Source: Liquorilactobacillus nagelii DSM 13675 (GTDB lineage: Bacteria > Bacillota > Bacilli > Lactobacillales > Lactobacillaceae). From it: a stretch of DNA of 64,000 bases. Positions 24,828-34,452 of this stretch are shown one piece after another. Each line of letters opens with the position of its first letter. The stretch's first letter is position 1. The position numbers and the translations under genes are program-made. The notes under the pieces are model-generated. The model did no database searches and was not told the DNA's origin. It saw only the letters and a program-made list of their open reading frames with translations. The stretch lies in the NCBI RefSeq assembly GCF_019444005.1, contig NZ_CP049304.1, forward strand, positions 2,232,001 to 2,296,000, in the 5' to 3' direction.

Positions 24828-24852
24828 TTATAAAAAATTGGGTGAAGAAAAA

Positions 24853-25698
24853 ATGGAAGTTAAAATTAGAAAGCGAATTCAGCAACTATATTCCCAGCTT
24901 GGAGGCAGCAGTCGACGATTAGCGGATTATTTGTTGCAACATGCTTTAGTAGCGGAAGATTCAGTTAATCAATTAGCTGCTGTTGCCCAAGTATCGCCAG
25001 CTACGATTTCGCGGTTTGCTCGCATGTTGGGATTTAAAAGTTTCTCTCAGTTAAAATGGGCCTTAATTCATCAGCTTAATCAAGCTCCAGTTACCAGTAG
25101 TGAGGTCAAACCGAATGATTCGCCGCAGCAAGTAGCTCAAAAAGTTTTGCGCGCGAATACGGCTACTTTAGAACAAACATTTGAGTTACTGCAAACAGCT
25201 GATTTAAAACAGGCAGTTAAACTAATTGTTCAGTCACAGCGCCTCGGCTTTTTTGGAATGGGTGGTTCCAATATTGTTGCTCAAGATGCATATCATAAAT
25301 TTTTGAGGGTGCCGCTAACGGTACTTTACGACAGTGAATATCATTTGGCATTAATGCAGGCATCAAGGATGACCAGTAAAGACTGTGCTATTTTAATTTC
25401 GCATACTGGAGATAATCGAGATACGTTATTATTAGCGGATGTTTTGAAAAAACAGCAAGTACCGCTGATTGTTATTACCAGTACTCCGCATTCACAATTG
25501 ACACAAGCCGGGGATGTTTGTTTCTTTTCAATTGCTGAAGGGCTGCATTTTGATTCGCGGGCATTTTTCTCGATGACTTCCCAGTTAGCAATTACTGACT
25601 GTCTCTATTTGTTAACAGCTCAGCATTTTGGCTCGCAAGCAGCAGATGTTTTTGAAGAATTACAGCGAACGGTGGCATTACGGCATCAAATTAAATAA
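24853..25698 (+). CDS. RpiR-family regulator of gluconate use
   Basis: A 281-residue regulator. The N-terminal RpiR HTH covers residues 1-77 (LAAVAQVSPATISRFARMLG is the recognition helix region), and a SIS sugar-phosphate-binding domain covers 120-260 (RLGFFGMGGSNIVAQDAYHK, CAILISHTGDNRDTLLLADV). By position it controls gntK and gnd in response to a phosphorylated sugar such as 6-phosphogluconate. The ATG at 24853 was chosen; the upstream TTG at 24838 has no better ribosome site. A terminator follows. Confidence 0.85.
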   Translation: MEVKIRKRIQQLYSQLGGSSRRLADYLLQHALVAEDSVNQLAAVAQVSPATISRFARMLGFKSFSQLKWALIHQLNQAPVTSSEVKPNDSPQQVAQKVLRANTATLEQTFELLQTADLKQAVKLIVQSQRLGFFGMGGSNIVAQDAYHKFLRVPLTVLYDSEYHLALMQASRMTSKDCAILISHTGDNRDTLLLADVLKKQQVPLIVITSTPHSQLTQAGDVCFFSIAEGLHFDSRAFFSMTSQLAITDCLYLLTAQHFGSQAADVFEELQRTVALRHQIK

Positions 25699-25753
25699 AA
25701 AAACAGCGATTGCGGAGAATCTAAGAAAACTTCACCGTAATCGTTGTTTTATC
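25699..25753. terminator. Terminator shared by rpiR and the aldB side
   Basis: AACAGCGATTGCGG pairs with CCGTAATCGTTGTT, with A-run and T-run on the two sides, so it works in both directions. Confidence 0.8.
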
Positions 25754-25764
25754 TAAACATTTAG

Positions 25765-26478
25765 TTATTCGGCATTGGCGATGACTGAGGCAATATCTTC
25801 GTCCTTATCGAAGTCATGATCCATAAATTCGGCATTATTTACCGGAAAATGCTGTTCTAAGGTATCAAAAACTTGTTTTTCTAAAGTTCCCTGTTTGACT
25901 CGGAAGTCAAGAATATGGCCGCCAATCGACAGATCATCAGCCACAAAATGGTTATGAAAACCACCGACTGCTGCTCCATGGAACAACATTGGTGAGTAAT
26001 AGCTTAATAGGGTTCCCTTAACATCATGAGCTTCAAAAATACTTTGCTTCTTAGCAGTTGTAGCTAAGGTATCAAATGGTTTGGTTGATTTGACAACAGC
26101 TCGAGTCTTCATGTAGCTGAAAGTTCCTCTAACTAAAATCGAAAAGAAAGTATTGCAGTTGGGCTTTCCTTCAAGGCTAGCCGCCTCAAAGGCTGCTGGA
26201 TCGGCGTCATTTAAGCTCCCAATTTTTTGATAATCAGCAAAATGCGAGTTAGCGAAAGGCAAAGTGAAGTCATCCTTCAATAAATTAGCCTTACCAAAAC
26301 TGTCAAATTGATAAGGTTTGCCATCGACAATTACTACTTCGCCGTCTAAGCCTTCACCGGTGCCAATGCCGGTATCACCGTGAGCCATCAGTTCCTTGAG
26401 GGTTAGGGTTCCAGTTAATAAACCGGGAACCAACAATGCTAAAGTACCATGTTGGTAAAGTGCTTTTGTGTTTTTCAC
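25765..26478 (-). CDS. aldB: Alpha-acetolactate decarboxylase
   Basis: A 237-residue enzyme that turns 2-acetolactate into acetoin, draining pyruvate and limiting valine/leucine precursor. The family motifs are ALYQHGTLALLVPGLLTGTL (residues 4-23), GIGTGEGLDGEVVIVDGKPY and GGFHNHFVADDLSIGGHILD, which carries the zinc-binding His residues. The GTG at 26478 is taken as start because TTGGAGGTATAAAC precedes it; the longer ATG reading has no ribosome site. It is a single gene with a shared downstream terminator. Confidence 0.93.
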   Translation of the reverse strand: MKNTKALYQHGTLALLVPGLLTGTLTLKELMAHGDTGIGTGEGLDGEVVIVDGKPYQFDSFGKANLLKDDFTLPFANSHFADYQKIGSLNDADPAAFEAASLEGKPNCNTFFSILVRGTFSYMKTRAVVKSTKPFDTLATTAKKQSIFEAHDVKGTLLSYYSPMLFHGAAVGGFHNHFVADDLSIGGHILDFRVKQGTLEKQVFDTLEQHFPVNNAEFMDHDFDKDEDIASVIANAE

Positions 26479-26562
26479 GTTTATACCTCCAAAATATATA
26501 TAGATGCTTTCATTGAAAATCATACCACAATGTAAAATCTTGTGGTGTACAACATAAGATGT

Positions 26563-27156
26563 TCAGACTTTTTTGATTGCTAAGAAGCAATCAGCTTGGT
26601 GATCATTAACTAACCCAGCGGCCTGCATGAAAGAATAGACGACTACTGGACCAGTGAATTTAAAGCCAGCTTTTTTTAAAGTCTGACTAATTTTGATGGC
26701 TGTTGGGTCCGTTGCTGGAACTTCGGCAGCAGTCTGGTAATGATGGACAATTGGCTGGTAGTCAATCATTTGCCAAAGATAGTTATTAAAAGTTTGTCCG
26801 GATTTGTTAATTTGCGCAGCGATTTTAGCATTATTGATAATTGCTGTTAACTTAGCTTGATTGCGAACAATTTTAGGATTGGCAAGTAGCTGTGGCAGTT
26901 TAGGCGCCATCGCTTGAACTTGATAAAAATCAAAATTTGCCAGAGCTTGCCGGAAAGCAGCTCGCTTATTCAAAATTGTTTGCCAGCTTAAGCCAGCTTG
27001 CATAATTTCTAGTGAGAGTAATTCAAATAAATGCTGATCATTATGGCAGGGAGTACCCCATTCGTAATCGTGATAAGCTTGCATTAATTGATCTGCTGAT
27101 TCGGCCCAGCTGCAGCGCTTGATCGGTGCTGCTTGTGGTCTAAATTTATTCTCCAT
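26563..27156 (-). CDS. tag: DNA-3-methyladenine glycosylase I
   Basis: A 197-residue glycosylase that removes 3-methyladenine from DNA. The motifs are [20 protein letters not shown] (Cys for the zinc site and the aromatic pocket), [20 protein letters not shown] (catalytic Glu region), [20 protein letters not shown] and HQADC with the closing zinc ligands. The ATG at 27156 lies inside the end of arsR with GAGGAAAACGCC upstream; the two genes overlap by 11 bases and are coupled. Confidence 0.92.
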   Translation of the reverse strand: MENKFRPQAAPIKRCSWAESADQLMQAYHDYEWGTPCHNDQHLFELLSLEIMQAGLSWQTILNKRAAFRQALANFDFYQVQAMAPKLPQLLANPKIVRNQAKLTAIINNAKIAAQINKSGQTFNNYLWQMIDYQPIVHHYQTAAEVPATDPTAIKISQTLKKAGFKFTGPVVVYSFMQAAGLVNDHQADCFLAIKKV

Positions 27157-27439
27157 GGCGTTTTCCTCGAATGACATGATCGGCATGAGCCAATGTTTCG
27201 TTAACGATATCTAAAATATGTGGATCGTCCAGTTGATAGTAGTTAGCTTTTCCTTGCCGTTTAGCTGAAACTAATTGATGTTGCCGTAAAATGGCCAATT
27301 GATGCGAAACGGCAGATTGTTCTAATTTTAAAATTTGCCCCAATTCGCTGACATTTAATGCGCGCTGTTCCAGTAGCTGTAGCATTTGCAAGCGAATCGG
27401 ATTGCTTAACAGTTTAAAAATTCGCTGTGCTTCTTGCAA
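27146..27439 (-). CDS. ArsR/SmtB-family metal-responsive regulator
   Basis: At least 97 residues: a winged helix with [16 protein letters not shown] and the recognition helix [20 protein letters not shown], then the [13 protein letters not shown] dimer helix ending in His residues ([13 protein letters not shown]) that may bind metal. No ATG is in frame. The TTG at 27439 gives this length without a ribosome site. An ATT at 27481, five bases after AGGGGG, would add 14 residues and give a more usual N-terminus. By position it should control cadD through the dyad at 28092-28121. Confidence 0.8.
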   Translation of the reverse strand: MQEAQRIFKLLSNPIRLQMLQLLEQRALNVSELGQILKLEQSAVSHQLAILRQHQLVSAKRQGKANYYQLDDPHILDIVNETLAHADHVIRGKRHGE

Positions 27440-27498
27440 TTGCTGTTGTTCAATTAATTTAAGCTTGGCTGTTGTGATAATTGTAACCCCCTAGTGAG

Positions 27499-28062
27499 TT
27501 AAAAAAGTCCTAGGATGTGACGAATTAATCCGCTATCCCAGAAAACATAAAAACCAATTACAATATAGCAGATTTTCATCAGCTTGTCCCCATCAGATTC
27601 AATGAAATCAGCAACTGCGGGTAAGTCAGCTAGTAAATGAATTAACCAAACGGCAAGCAAGGATAAGCCGCCAATAAAGATTAAGGTAATTAAGAAATTA
27701 TTGAAACTTTGTCCAACTAGAACTGGTAAAAAAATGGCTAAATTACACCCAGCGCAGACCGAAAGATAGGTTAGAAAAACGTTTAAGACAGGGGAAGACA
27801 GCTGTTTTGCTCCATCATCATCGTCATCATCATGAAAAGCCAGGTAAATAGGTAATAATCCTAGGATACCTAATAGCCATTCAGGCAAAAAAACTGCCAA
27901 TGCTTGTCCAATGAAGTAACTGGCACTCAGTAGAACTAAGTTTCCTAACAAATATCCAAGCATTACTTGTGGTAGCCGATACTTTTTTAACAAGAACAAT
28001 AACATAAAGAAAAAGTCTAAATTGACACTGATAAAAGTTAATCCCAAAATCCCATAGTTCAT
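27499..28062 (-). CDS. cadD: CadD-family cadmium resistance transporter
   Basis: A 187-residue integral membrane protein with about five helices. GILGLTFISVNLDFFFMLLF and VFLTYLSVCAGCNLAIFLPV match the CadD family, which exports or sequesters Cd2+; a run of seven Asp (FHDDDDDDGAK) in the loop after helix 3 may bind metal. The ATG at 28062 follows GGGGAG. arsR follows after 59 bases, giving a cadD-regulator-tag transcript. The palindromic operator upstream overlaps the promoter. Confidence 0.85.
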   Translation of the reverse strand: MNYGILGLTFISVNLDFFFMLLFLLKKYRLPQVMLGYLLGNLVLLSASYFIGQALAVFLPEWLLGILGLLPIYLAFHDDDDDDGAKQLSSPVLNVFLTYLSVCAGCNLAIFLPVLVGQSFNNFLITLIFIGGLSLLAVWLIHLLADLPAVADFIESDGDKLMKICYIVIGFYVFWDSGLIRHILGLF

Positions 28063-28091
28063 ACACAATTACTCCCCAGTATATTTATATT

Positions 28092-28121
28092 AGTTCATAT
28101 GACTATTTTTTCATATGAACT
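28092..28121. promoter_or_regulatory. ArsR-type operator upstream of cadD
   Basis: AGTTCATATGA and TCATATGAACT form a perfect 11-bp inverted repeat with a nine-base gap, and each arm contains the palindrome TCATATGA. It fits an ArsR/SmtB site. Confidence 0.7.
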
Positions 28122-28171
28122 TTATATCATATATCATACACGGCGGAAATTATTTTGCAATAAGCATAAAA

Positions 28172-28214
28172 GCCAAATAAAAAGGCCGAACCAAACGATT
28201 ATTGGCTTAGCCTA
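28172..28214 (-). terminator. Terminator after the reductase gene
   Basis: On the minus strand AGGCTAAGCCAA pairs with TTTGGTTCGGCCT, followed by TTTTT. Confidence 0.65.
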
Positions 28215-28255
28215 ATAAACATAACTTATCAGCAAAAATTTCAGGAACTACAAGA

Positions 28256-30635
28256 TTATTTAGCAGTAGCTTTAGCCAATGCCTGCTTAACGACTTGAAT
28301 CAAAGCATGGCTAGAAACGGTTGCACCGGAGACAGCATCGACATCAGCAGTATTGCCGGCAATCATTTTTTGTGGTAATTCACGTAAGGCCTTCAGACCA
28401 ATATCACCACTTTCACTTTGTTTTAAGATTTCAATATTTTGGATTTGTTGGTTCGAATAAGTCACACGGACAATAACCTCATTGCCTATCCCAGCATTAC
28501 TACGTCCCAGATACTGGTTTGTCCCAGTAGTGAAGCCAGTTTCTTTGGTAATATCCGATTGTAAGGAAAAAGAAGTTGCCGAGGAATTTAACTGACTGCT
28601 AGACTCGCTAGCAGGTTGATTGGCAATCATTGTTGGTTGCTTTGTTCGAGCGGCATTCTCACCAGCAATTTTTCCAAAGATCAAACATTCAGCTAAGTTA
28701 TTGCCACCTTGATATAAATTAGCGCTGCAGCCACCAAGTTCTCCAGCTGAGTATAAATGCGGAATTGGTTGTCCAGCTGGACTTAAGACTTCTGAGCGAA
28801 CATTGCGTCGTGGACCGCCTTGTGTATTCAGCATTGTTTGCTGTAATGCCAGAGCATAATAAGGCCCAGCAGTTAATTTTTTCATTGTCTCTGGCTGGCG
28901 TTGGAATTGATCATCACAGTTTTGGTCTACAAAATGGTCAAAAAGCTGATTAGTTTTGACTAAACTGTTGGTTGGTAAATGCAGCAGTTGGGCTAAGTCT
29001 TCTAAATTATCAGCTTTAATTAATAAGTCAGCAAAATTATCGACTGGTAGTAGTTTGGCAGCTTGTAAATCGGTAAATTTTTGTTGATCAAAAATTAAAT
29101 AGGGATGAACATTGTGGACCGGAATGCGCCAAGTACCATGACTAGCTAGGTGACCGTGCCGATTAGGTTCAGTTTCGTTAAAGTAGCGGTTGCCATCGTC
29201 ACCAATTACGAAAGCACTGCCACTGGCTAAATCGGTCCAAGCAAATAAAATTCGTCCACGTTTTCCAGTTGGCATTTTCAACGTTAAACCAAGTGATTCA
29301 TAATTATACATATGCCATAAATCAGCACCAACTTCTTGCGCCAAATGAATTCCAGCGCCTTTGTTATAAAGCGTTCCTAATGGCACTAATGATTCGGCAG
29401 CCAAGTAATCCTGAATCATTTGTTGGTTGTTTTCAAATCCACCGGTGGCTAAAACAACACCATTTAAAGCCTGAATTTTTAAAGGAACATGTTGGTGATC
29501 GATCTCGACACCGAGAATAGTTTGAGTTACTGGATCTTGCAGCAAGTGTTTGGCAGGAGAACTAAACCAAACATCAATTTGTTTTTGCCGTTGAAGAACT
29601 TGCTGACGTAGATTTTTCCAAAAAGCACTATCAAAAGTTCCTTGGTGAACTAATAAAAGATCATAGGCTTTTGACCCGGAATATTCTGGATATTCGGGAA
29701 CCATTCCATGTAACATACCAATTTCTTGCCAATGCGCTTTAACGCTATAAGGTTCTTTGACGTTTAAATATTGTTTGAAGTAGGCGGGCATCTTAGTCAT
29801 GCCCTCGACATAGGCATCGATAATTTCTTCATCAAGTTCTAACGGATAAGTTAGCTGCTGGTAATAGCTTTTCATTTGATCAAAATCAGTTGCTGATCCA
29901 ATTACTTGACCAGCATAACGAGTATTTCCACCTTCATGACCTTCAGGAGCAGCATCAACGAGCAGAACCTTTGCTCCAGCATCAGCGGCAAAGCGGGCAG
30001 CGGTAGCGCCCGCACCACCAAAACCAAGGACAACCACATCATAAGTTGCATCCCAATTATAGCCAGCGGTTGAACTTTTAGCAGAATTATTGTTGCTTAG
30101 GAGCTCGATATACTGTAGAAAATTGTTAAAACAAGTTTCCAAAAAGGCAACCGTTTTCGGGTTTTTCAATTGCAGTTTATTAGTAAATGCACTTTGACAA
30201 TGCGGTAGCATAAATTCATTTCCCGTTAGAACGTAAGCTTCAACACCAGGAGCATCAAGTACATGGCGCAAGTCCATTTGCGCTCGAACTGTTCCTTGAG
30301 CACCAAAAGAAGCACCAACAATCATGATTGGCTTTCTTCTTAAAGTGTGATAACTGGCTGAGAGCCACTCAAGCATACTTTTTAAAGCTGCGGGCATCGA
30401 GTGATCATATTCCGGGGTGGCAATGATTAGCCCATCAGCAGCTTCAACTTTAGCAATCAAAGATTTAACTGTAGTTGGAAAATCTTTTAATAAATCTTCA
30501 TTAAATAAAGGCAATTGTCCGATTTTCTTGCAATTCAATTTCAGCTTGAGAAACAAAATGCTGTTGCATATACTGCAGTAAGTAACGATTATACGAACGT
30601 CGATTATTATTACCAACGATTGCGACTAGCTTCAT
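28256..30635 (-). CDS. Flavin reductase-FAD-FMN fusion reductase (enoate/fumarate reductase type), one frameshift
   Basis: About 790 residues in three parts. An NADPH:FMN reductase-like domain ([20 protein letters not shown] to about 180) is followed by the fumarate-reductase FAD domain ([49 protein letters not shown]), then a C-terminal FMN-binding domain with [10 protein letters not shown], the flavinylation motif. There is no signal peptide, so it works in the cytosol with NAD(P)H. ATG 30635 has GGAGGAATTT; the frame slips at the four-A run (plus-strand T 30523-30526), where three A would restore it. The active-site His of fumarate reductases (HHTMGG) is Asn here (LNTQGG), so another enoate such as a hydroxycinnamate is more likely. 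Confidence 0.72.
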
Positions 30636-30672
30636 TATAAATTCCTCCAATCATAGGATACTTACATTGATA

Positions 30673-30700
30673 TAATCCATGGATTAGTATAACGCTTCCA
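30673..30700 (-). promoter_or_regulatory. Palindrome and cre-like site upstream of the reductase
   Basis: TAATCCATGGATTA (30673-30686) is a perfect 14-base palindrome. The adjacent minus-strand TGGAAGCGTTATAC (30700-30687) matches the cre consensus at 11 of 14. The regulator is unknown. Confidence 0.45.
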
Positions 30701-30732
30701 TACAAATGTTAACAGTTGAGCAAATACATTAA

Positions 30733-32076
30733 CTAATTTTTTCGTTGAAATGCAGTCCAAATAGCAATTAAATCAACTACTAGAATTATTAAAGCGAAAA
30801 TTAAGCCATGATGGAAACCATTAATTTGACCGCTGCTTGATGCAACAACAATGGTTGAGATAATGGCAGTTCCAGCAGCTCCAGCAAATTGCTGGAAGGT
30901 GTTGAATAAGGCATTACCGTCAGCTTGCAGCTTGACCGGCAATTGTTGTAAACCATGAGTCATAATTCCCGGCATACTTAGTGATTGGCCAGTAGCAGCA
31001 ATTACAAAAATCAGAGTAATTATTAAAACATTTAAGTGATTGAAGAAAAGGCTCAATAATAAGACTGCTGTAAATTGCAATGAAATACCGCAAATAACCG
31101 GTCGCTTAGCTCCTAAATGATCGAGCAAGATTCCGCCAAAAGGTGTCAGCAAGGCCCCAACTAAGGCTCCGGGTGCCATCGCCATGCCCGCTTGAAAAGA
31201 AGATTGATGAAAAGCTAATTGAATCAGATTGGGAATTAGGAATGAAAGCCCGAGAACAACAAATTGTCCAATGAAGTAACTGCTTAAATGCAAACTAAAG
31301 CTAAGACTTTTCAAACTGTTCCAATTAAGAATTGGCGCAGTCGATTTTTGGTAATGAAATAACATAACAGCCAGAAAAATTAGTGCTAGGATGGAGTAAA
31401 CAACGAATTTTAATAGACTAGTACTTAGAAAACTAAAAGCGGTAATTGAAAGTGAGAAAACGGCTGCAGTTGTTATCCAGCCCCAAAGATCAAATTTGGT
31501 TGGATGGAGGGGATGGTGTTGTTCAATCGACCAGCAACCAACCAATAAAGCTACTAAAATCAGTGGAATCATTAAAATGAAAATCATCCGCCAACCCCAA
31601 GTATCCGTTAAAACACCACCATAAATTGGCCCAATTGCCGGAGCGGTAGCTGTGACAAAATTGCCTAATCCCATCAATAAACCAAGTTTGTTGGCGGGTG
31701 CCTGTTCCAAAATGATATTAAACATTAATGGTAAGCTGATGCCAGTTCCGATTCCTTGGAAAGCCCGACCGAGAATTAGCCAACTTAAGCTGGGGGCAGC
31801 AGCATCGATTATTACCCCAAGTAAAAAGCAAGCAACCGAAGTCACGAAAAGTTTTTTAGCTGAAAAGCTGCGTTTTAGAAAAGCTGATAACGGAATCATA
31901 GCGGTCAAAACCAAGAGATAGGCAGTTGTTACCCATTGGATTTGAGCTAAAGAAACATTAAAAAGCTTCATTAACTGTGGAAAAGTAATATTCATAGCTG
32001 TTTCGATGACGACCCCACCAAATGATAGAATACCGGTGGCAAAAATTGCTGCAGGAAGTTTATAACGTTGTTTCAA
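30733..32076 (-). CDS. MFS drug exporter, DHA2/EmrB type
   Basis: A 447-residue major facilitator protein with about 12-14 helices. ILSFGGVVIETAMNITFPQL is the helix-1 motif of EmrB/QacA proteins, and WGWRMIFILMIPL is a further family mark. It exports drugs or toxic organic compounds with proton antiport. It lies six bases after a MarR gene, so it is part of a MarR-controlled operon with a perfect palindromic operator. Substrate unknown; its neighbour, the enoate-type reductase, hints at phenolic acids. Confidence 0.85.
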   Translation of the reverse strand: MKQRYKLPAAIFATGILSFGGVVIETAMNITFPQLMKLFNVSLAQIQWVTTAYLLVLTAMIPLSAFLKRSFSAKKLFVTSVACFLLGVIIDAAAPSLSWLILGRAFQGIGTGISLPLMFNIILEQAPANKLGLLMGLGNFVTATAPAIGPIYGGVLTDTWGWRMIFILMIPLILVALLVGCWSIEQHHPLHPTKFDLWGWITTAAVFSLSITAFSFLSTSLLKFVVYSILALIFLAVMLFHYQKSTAPILNWNSLKSLSFSLHLSSYFIGQFVVLGLSFLIPNLIQLAFHQSSFQAGMAMAPGALVGALLTPFGGILLDHLGAKRPVICGISLQFTAVLLLSLFFNHLNVLIITLIFVIAATGQSLSMPGIMTHGLQQLPVKLQADGNALFNTFQQFAGAAGTAIISTIVVASSSGQINGFHHGLIFALIILVVDLIAIWTAFQRKN

Positions 32077-32082
32077 AATAAA

Positions 32083-32538
32083 TTACTCCTTATTTGAATT
32101 GATGTTTTTGAGATTTTGTTTTAGTTGTTGAATTAATTGAAAAAGTTCTGTTAAGCGGTTATTCGTCAACCCATTTGTCAGTCGTTTTTCAACCGCACTG
32201 ATTGATTGGTTGACGACAGCTGCCTTTTGCAAACTAGTGGTTGTTAATAAAACTTGTTTTCGTCGATGATCTTTAGCCGATTGTTTCAACCGGATTAAAT
32301 CATTTTTTTGCATTCGGGCTAAAAGTTCGCTGATGGTTGATTTTCCAAAGCCCAGAGCTTGTTGGAGATCAGATTGGAATATTTCTTTTGTTTGATGATC
32401 ATACAGATAACTTAGCACCCATTGCTGAGTTTCTGGAATATTACTTAATTCTGCTGCTGTAATTTGTTGACGGGCAACACGGTTTAGTTGATTGGTTAAT
32501 TGTTTGATTTGAAATCCGATAGTTTGCTGGATGTCCAT
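32083..32538 (-). CDS. MarR-family repressor
   Basis: A 151-residue winged-helix protein. The DNA-binding part is IFQSDLQQALGFGKSTISEL then LARMQKNDLIRLKQSAKDHR, with the wing at KDHRRKQVLL; helices at both ends form the dimer. The ATG at 32538 is chosen since TGGGAGGA precedes it. It likely represses itself and the MFS exporter until a phenolic ligand binds. Confidence 0.88.
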   Translation of the reverse strand: MDIQQTIGFQIKQLTNQLNRVARQQITAAELSNIPETQQWVLSYLYDHQTKEIFQSDLQQALGFGKSTISELLARMQKNDLIRLKQSAKDHRRKQVLLTTTSLQKAAVVNQSISAVEKRLTNGLTNNRLTELFQLIQQLKQNLKNINSNKE

Positions 32539-32558
32539 AGCTAAAAAATCCTCCCAAT

Positions 32559-32576
32559 TAGTTCGTATACGAACTA
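32559..32576. promoter_or_regulatory. 18-bp MarR operator
   Basis: TAGTTCGTATACGAACTA is a perfect palindrome 20 bases upstream of marR, directly ahead of its ribosome site. Confidence 0.8.
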
Positions 32577-32646
32577 TTCTAGGAGGGCGAAAAAGCAAAG
32601 TCAAATATTATTTTTAAGATAGCAACGATTATCATTTTTTAGACAC

Positions 32647-33156
32647 TCAAAGATTGTTAGCCTGCCAGTTTTTGAATAGTGGTTGGCAGGCGTAGATCAA
32701 GAAAGGGAGCAAAATAGTACTGCTGGCTTGCGATTCTAATTTTAAATAATTAGTCAAATTGGCTAACAGAGATTGTTGTGTCGGTTTAAATGAGATGATT
32801 TCAGGAAATTGATCTCGTAATTGCAGCAAAGAAAAAAATTTATGCTGTTGCTGAGCAGGTAAGATTAAATCAGTAAGCGAAAATTGAAATTGGTAGAATT
32901 TAAATTTTCCAATAGGTTGCAAGCGGAAACTTCGCTGTGGCAAAATAATTGCTAGTTGAAATTGACAGATATCGGCAAAATGCTGGTTAATTTGCAGCTT
33001 TGCGCGTCCCTGAGTAACATAAATAAAAATTAATTGATCTGACAGTTGGACAGCGGGGGTTGTTTTAAGTATTTGTTCAACAAAAAATTCTTTTGTTGGG
33101 ACATCATCAGTTAAGTCATAATCACTGCGGGTGTATGGATAGTTTGGCTGTTGCAT
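32647..33156 (-). CDS. AraC-type ligand-binding domain without HTH
   Basis: A 169-residue protein corresponding to the cupin/arm part of AraC regulators (LIFIYVTQGRAKLQINQHFA, then DICQFQLAIILPQRSFRLQP) and ending in helices, with no helix-turn-helix. It starts inside the end of the adjacent AraC gene (ATG 33156, AGAGGTG upstream), so both are made together. It may bind the same ligand or dimerise with the full regulator, which is inference from position. It could also be the remnant of a longer regulator. Confidence 0.6.
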   Translation of the reverse strand: MQQPNYPYTRSDYDLTDDVPTKEFFVEQILKTTPAVQLSDQLIFIYVTQGRAKLQINQHFADICQFQLAIILPQRSFRLQPIGKFKFYQFQFSLTDLILPAQQQHKFFSLLQLRDQFPEIISFKPTQQSLLANLTNYLKLESQASSTILLPFLIYACQPLFKNWQANNL

Positions 33157-34336
33157 AGCTAGCACCTCTTTTTTGAATTGCTTTTTTTTGAGTCAAACTG
33201 GGGGTACACTGGAATTTTTTTTGGTAGTTTCGGGTAAAGGTATTTAAATCTTGAAAACCAGATTTAAGGCAGATTTGGTTTACTGTTAAATCTGAGTTAA
33301 TTAAATAATTTTGAGCTAAATTCAAGCTAAGATCAGTTATCAAGCTCTTAAAAGTACAGTTAAAGTCTTTTTTTACTAATTGTTGAATTTTGGTTGGGGC
33401 AGTTTTTAAATCAGTGGCTGTTTGAGCTAAATTTAAATTCTCTGAATAATGTTCTAATAGATAGCCGATAATTTTTACTCCATCTAAGGAAACTAATTGA
33501 TTTTGTAAATTAATTAAATACTGGCGATAGGATTGTGGGGTTTGTTGGTACTGTAAACGAAATTGTTTATAAAAATTGGCCTCAGATTGAAATCCGCAAA
33601 TTCTCCCAATCGCATTAAGCGATAAATCGTCAAAAATCATCAGTGCAGCAGCATTCCGAATGCGAACTTGATTCAATTGTTGTTTTGGTGTCTGATTGGT
33701 TAATTGTTGGATATTTTGCGCAAAATCAGCAGTTGAAATTTGCAGTTTATCGGCGAGTTTTCGAATTGAGAGCTTTTCTTGATGATATATTTGTAAAAGC
33801 TGAAGACTTGATCCGGCATTAGATTTAAGTTGAACTTTTCTGGCTTGCGGAATAGCTGTTGTATAAATTGTGCTTAAAAATGCAATCAGTGAAAGATTGA
33901 GTTGAGTTAAGCTTGATTTGGTACTTTGATTTTCTGTAACAATCCATCGACAATAATTAGTGATAACCTGTAAATCAGTATCGTTGACCTTAACTATAGG
34001 AAAGAATTTTTGGAATTTTTGCATAATTGAATTATAAGCTTGTTTATTTTGAGAGAGTAGGAGAGCCAATCCTAGTGAAAAGCGAATTTCAATTAATTCC
34101 AAATGTTGGTGGGAAGTTAGTTGAAAATATCGAATATGATAGGGCTGCAATAAACAAAAATCACCTGCAGCTAGTAACAATTCAGAACCATTAAGGTTTA
34201 AAGATGCTTTTCCTTGAACTACAACCAAAAATGCCAATTCATTGGTATAATGTTTCATTCCAGTAGAAAAAAGCGTTCGATAACTAATTTCTAATTCTAA
34301 TGGGGCTAGCCCAGCTGAAAAATATCTAGTTCGCAA
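33122..34336 (-). CDS. AraC-family regulator with two tandem HTH domains
   Basis: About 404 residues. The N-terminal cupin domain (AFLVVVQGKASLNLNGSELL, then LAAGDFCLLQPYHIRYF) is followed by one AraC HTH (LSIRKLADKLQISTADFAQN to GRICGFQSEANFYKQFRLQY then QQTPQSYRQYL), and a second, more divergent one (TATDLKTAPTKIQQLVKKDF to ICLKSGFQDLNTFTRNYQKK with FQCTP). Two such domains in one chain are unusual. The TTG at 34336 is chosen because AAAGAGGACTAATA precedes it; a TTG at 34354 is the alternative. The divergent SDR gene is the likely target. Confidence 0.75.
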   Translation of the reverse strand: MRTRYFSAGLAPLELEISYRTLFSTGMKHYTNELAFLVVVQGKASLNLNGSELLLAAGDFCLLQPYHIRYFQLTSHQHLELIEIRFSLGLALLLSQNKQAYNSIMQKFQKFFPIVKVNDTDLQVITNYCRWIVTENQSTKSSLTQLNLSLIAFLSTIYTTAIPQARKVQLKSNAGSSLQLLQIYHQEKLSIRKLADKLQISTADFAQNIQQLTNQTPKQQLNQVRIRNAAALMIFDDLSLNAIGRICGFQSEANFYKQFRLQYQQTPQSYRQYLINLQNQLVSLDGVKIIGYLLEHYSENLNLAQTATDLKTAPTKIQQLVKKDFNCTFKSLITDLSLNLAQNYLINSDLTVNQICLKSGFQDLNTFTRNYQKKFQCTPSLTQKKAIQKRGASYATAKLSIHPQ

Positions 34337-34452
34337 TATTAGTCCTCTTTCCAAAAAAAGTGAGTACTTATTATATTTTTGATGATTAGTTACCCTTGAA
34401 ATTTAGTATACTATATGTGAACTAAAACACAATCGTAAAGGAGCGGATTGAA

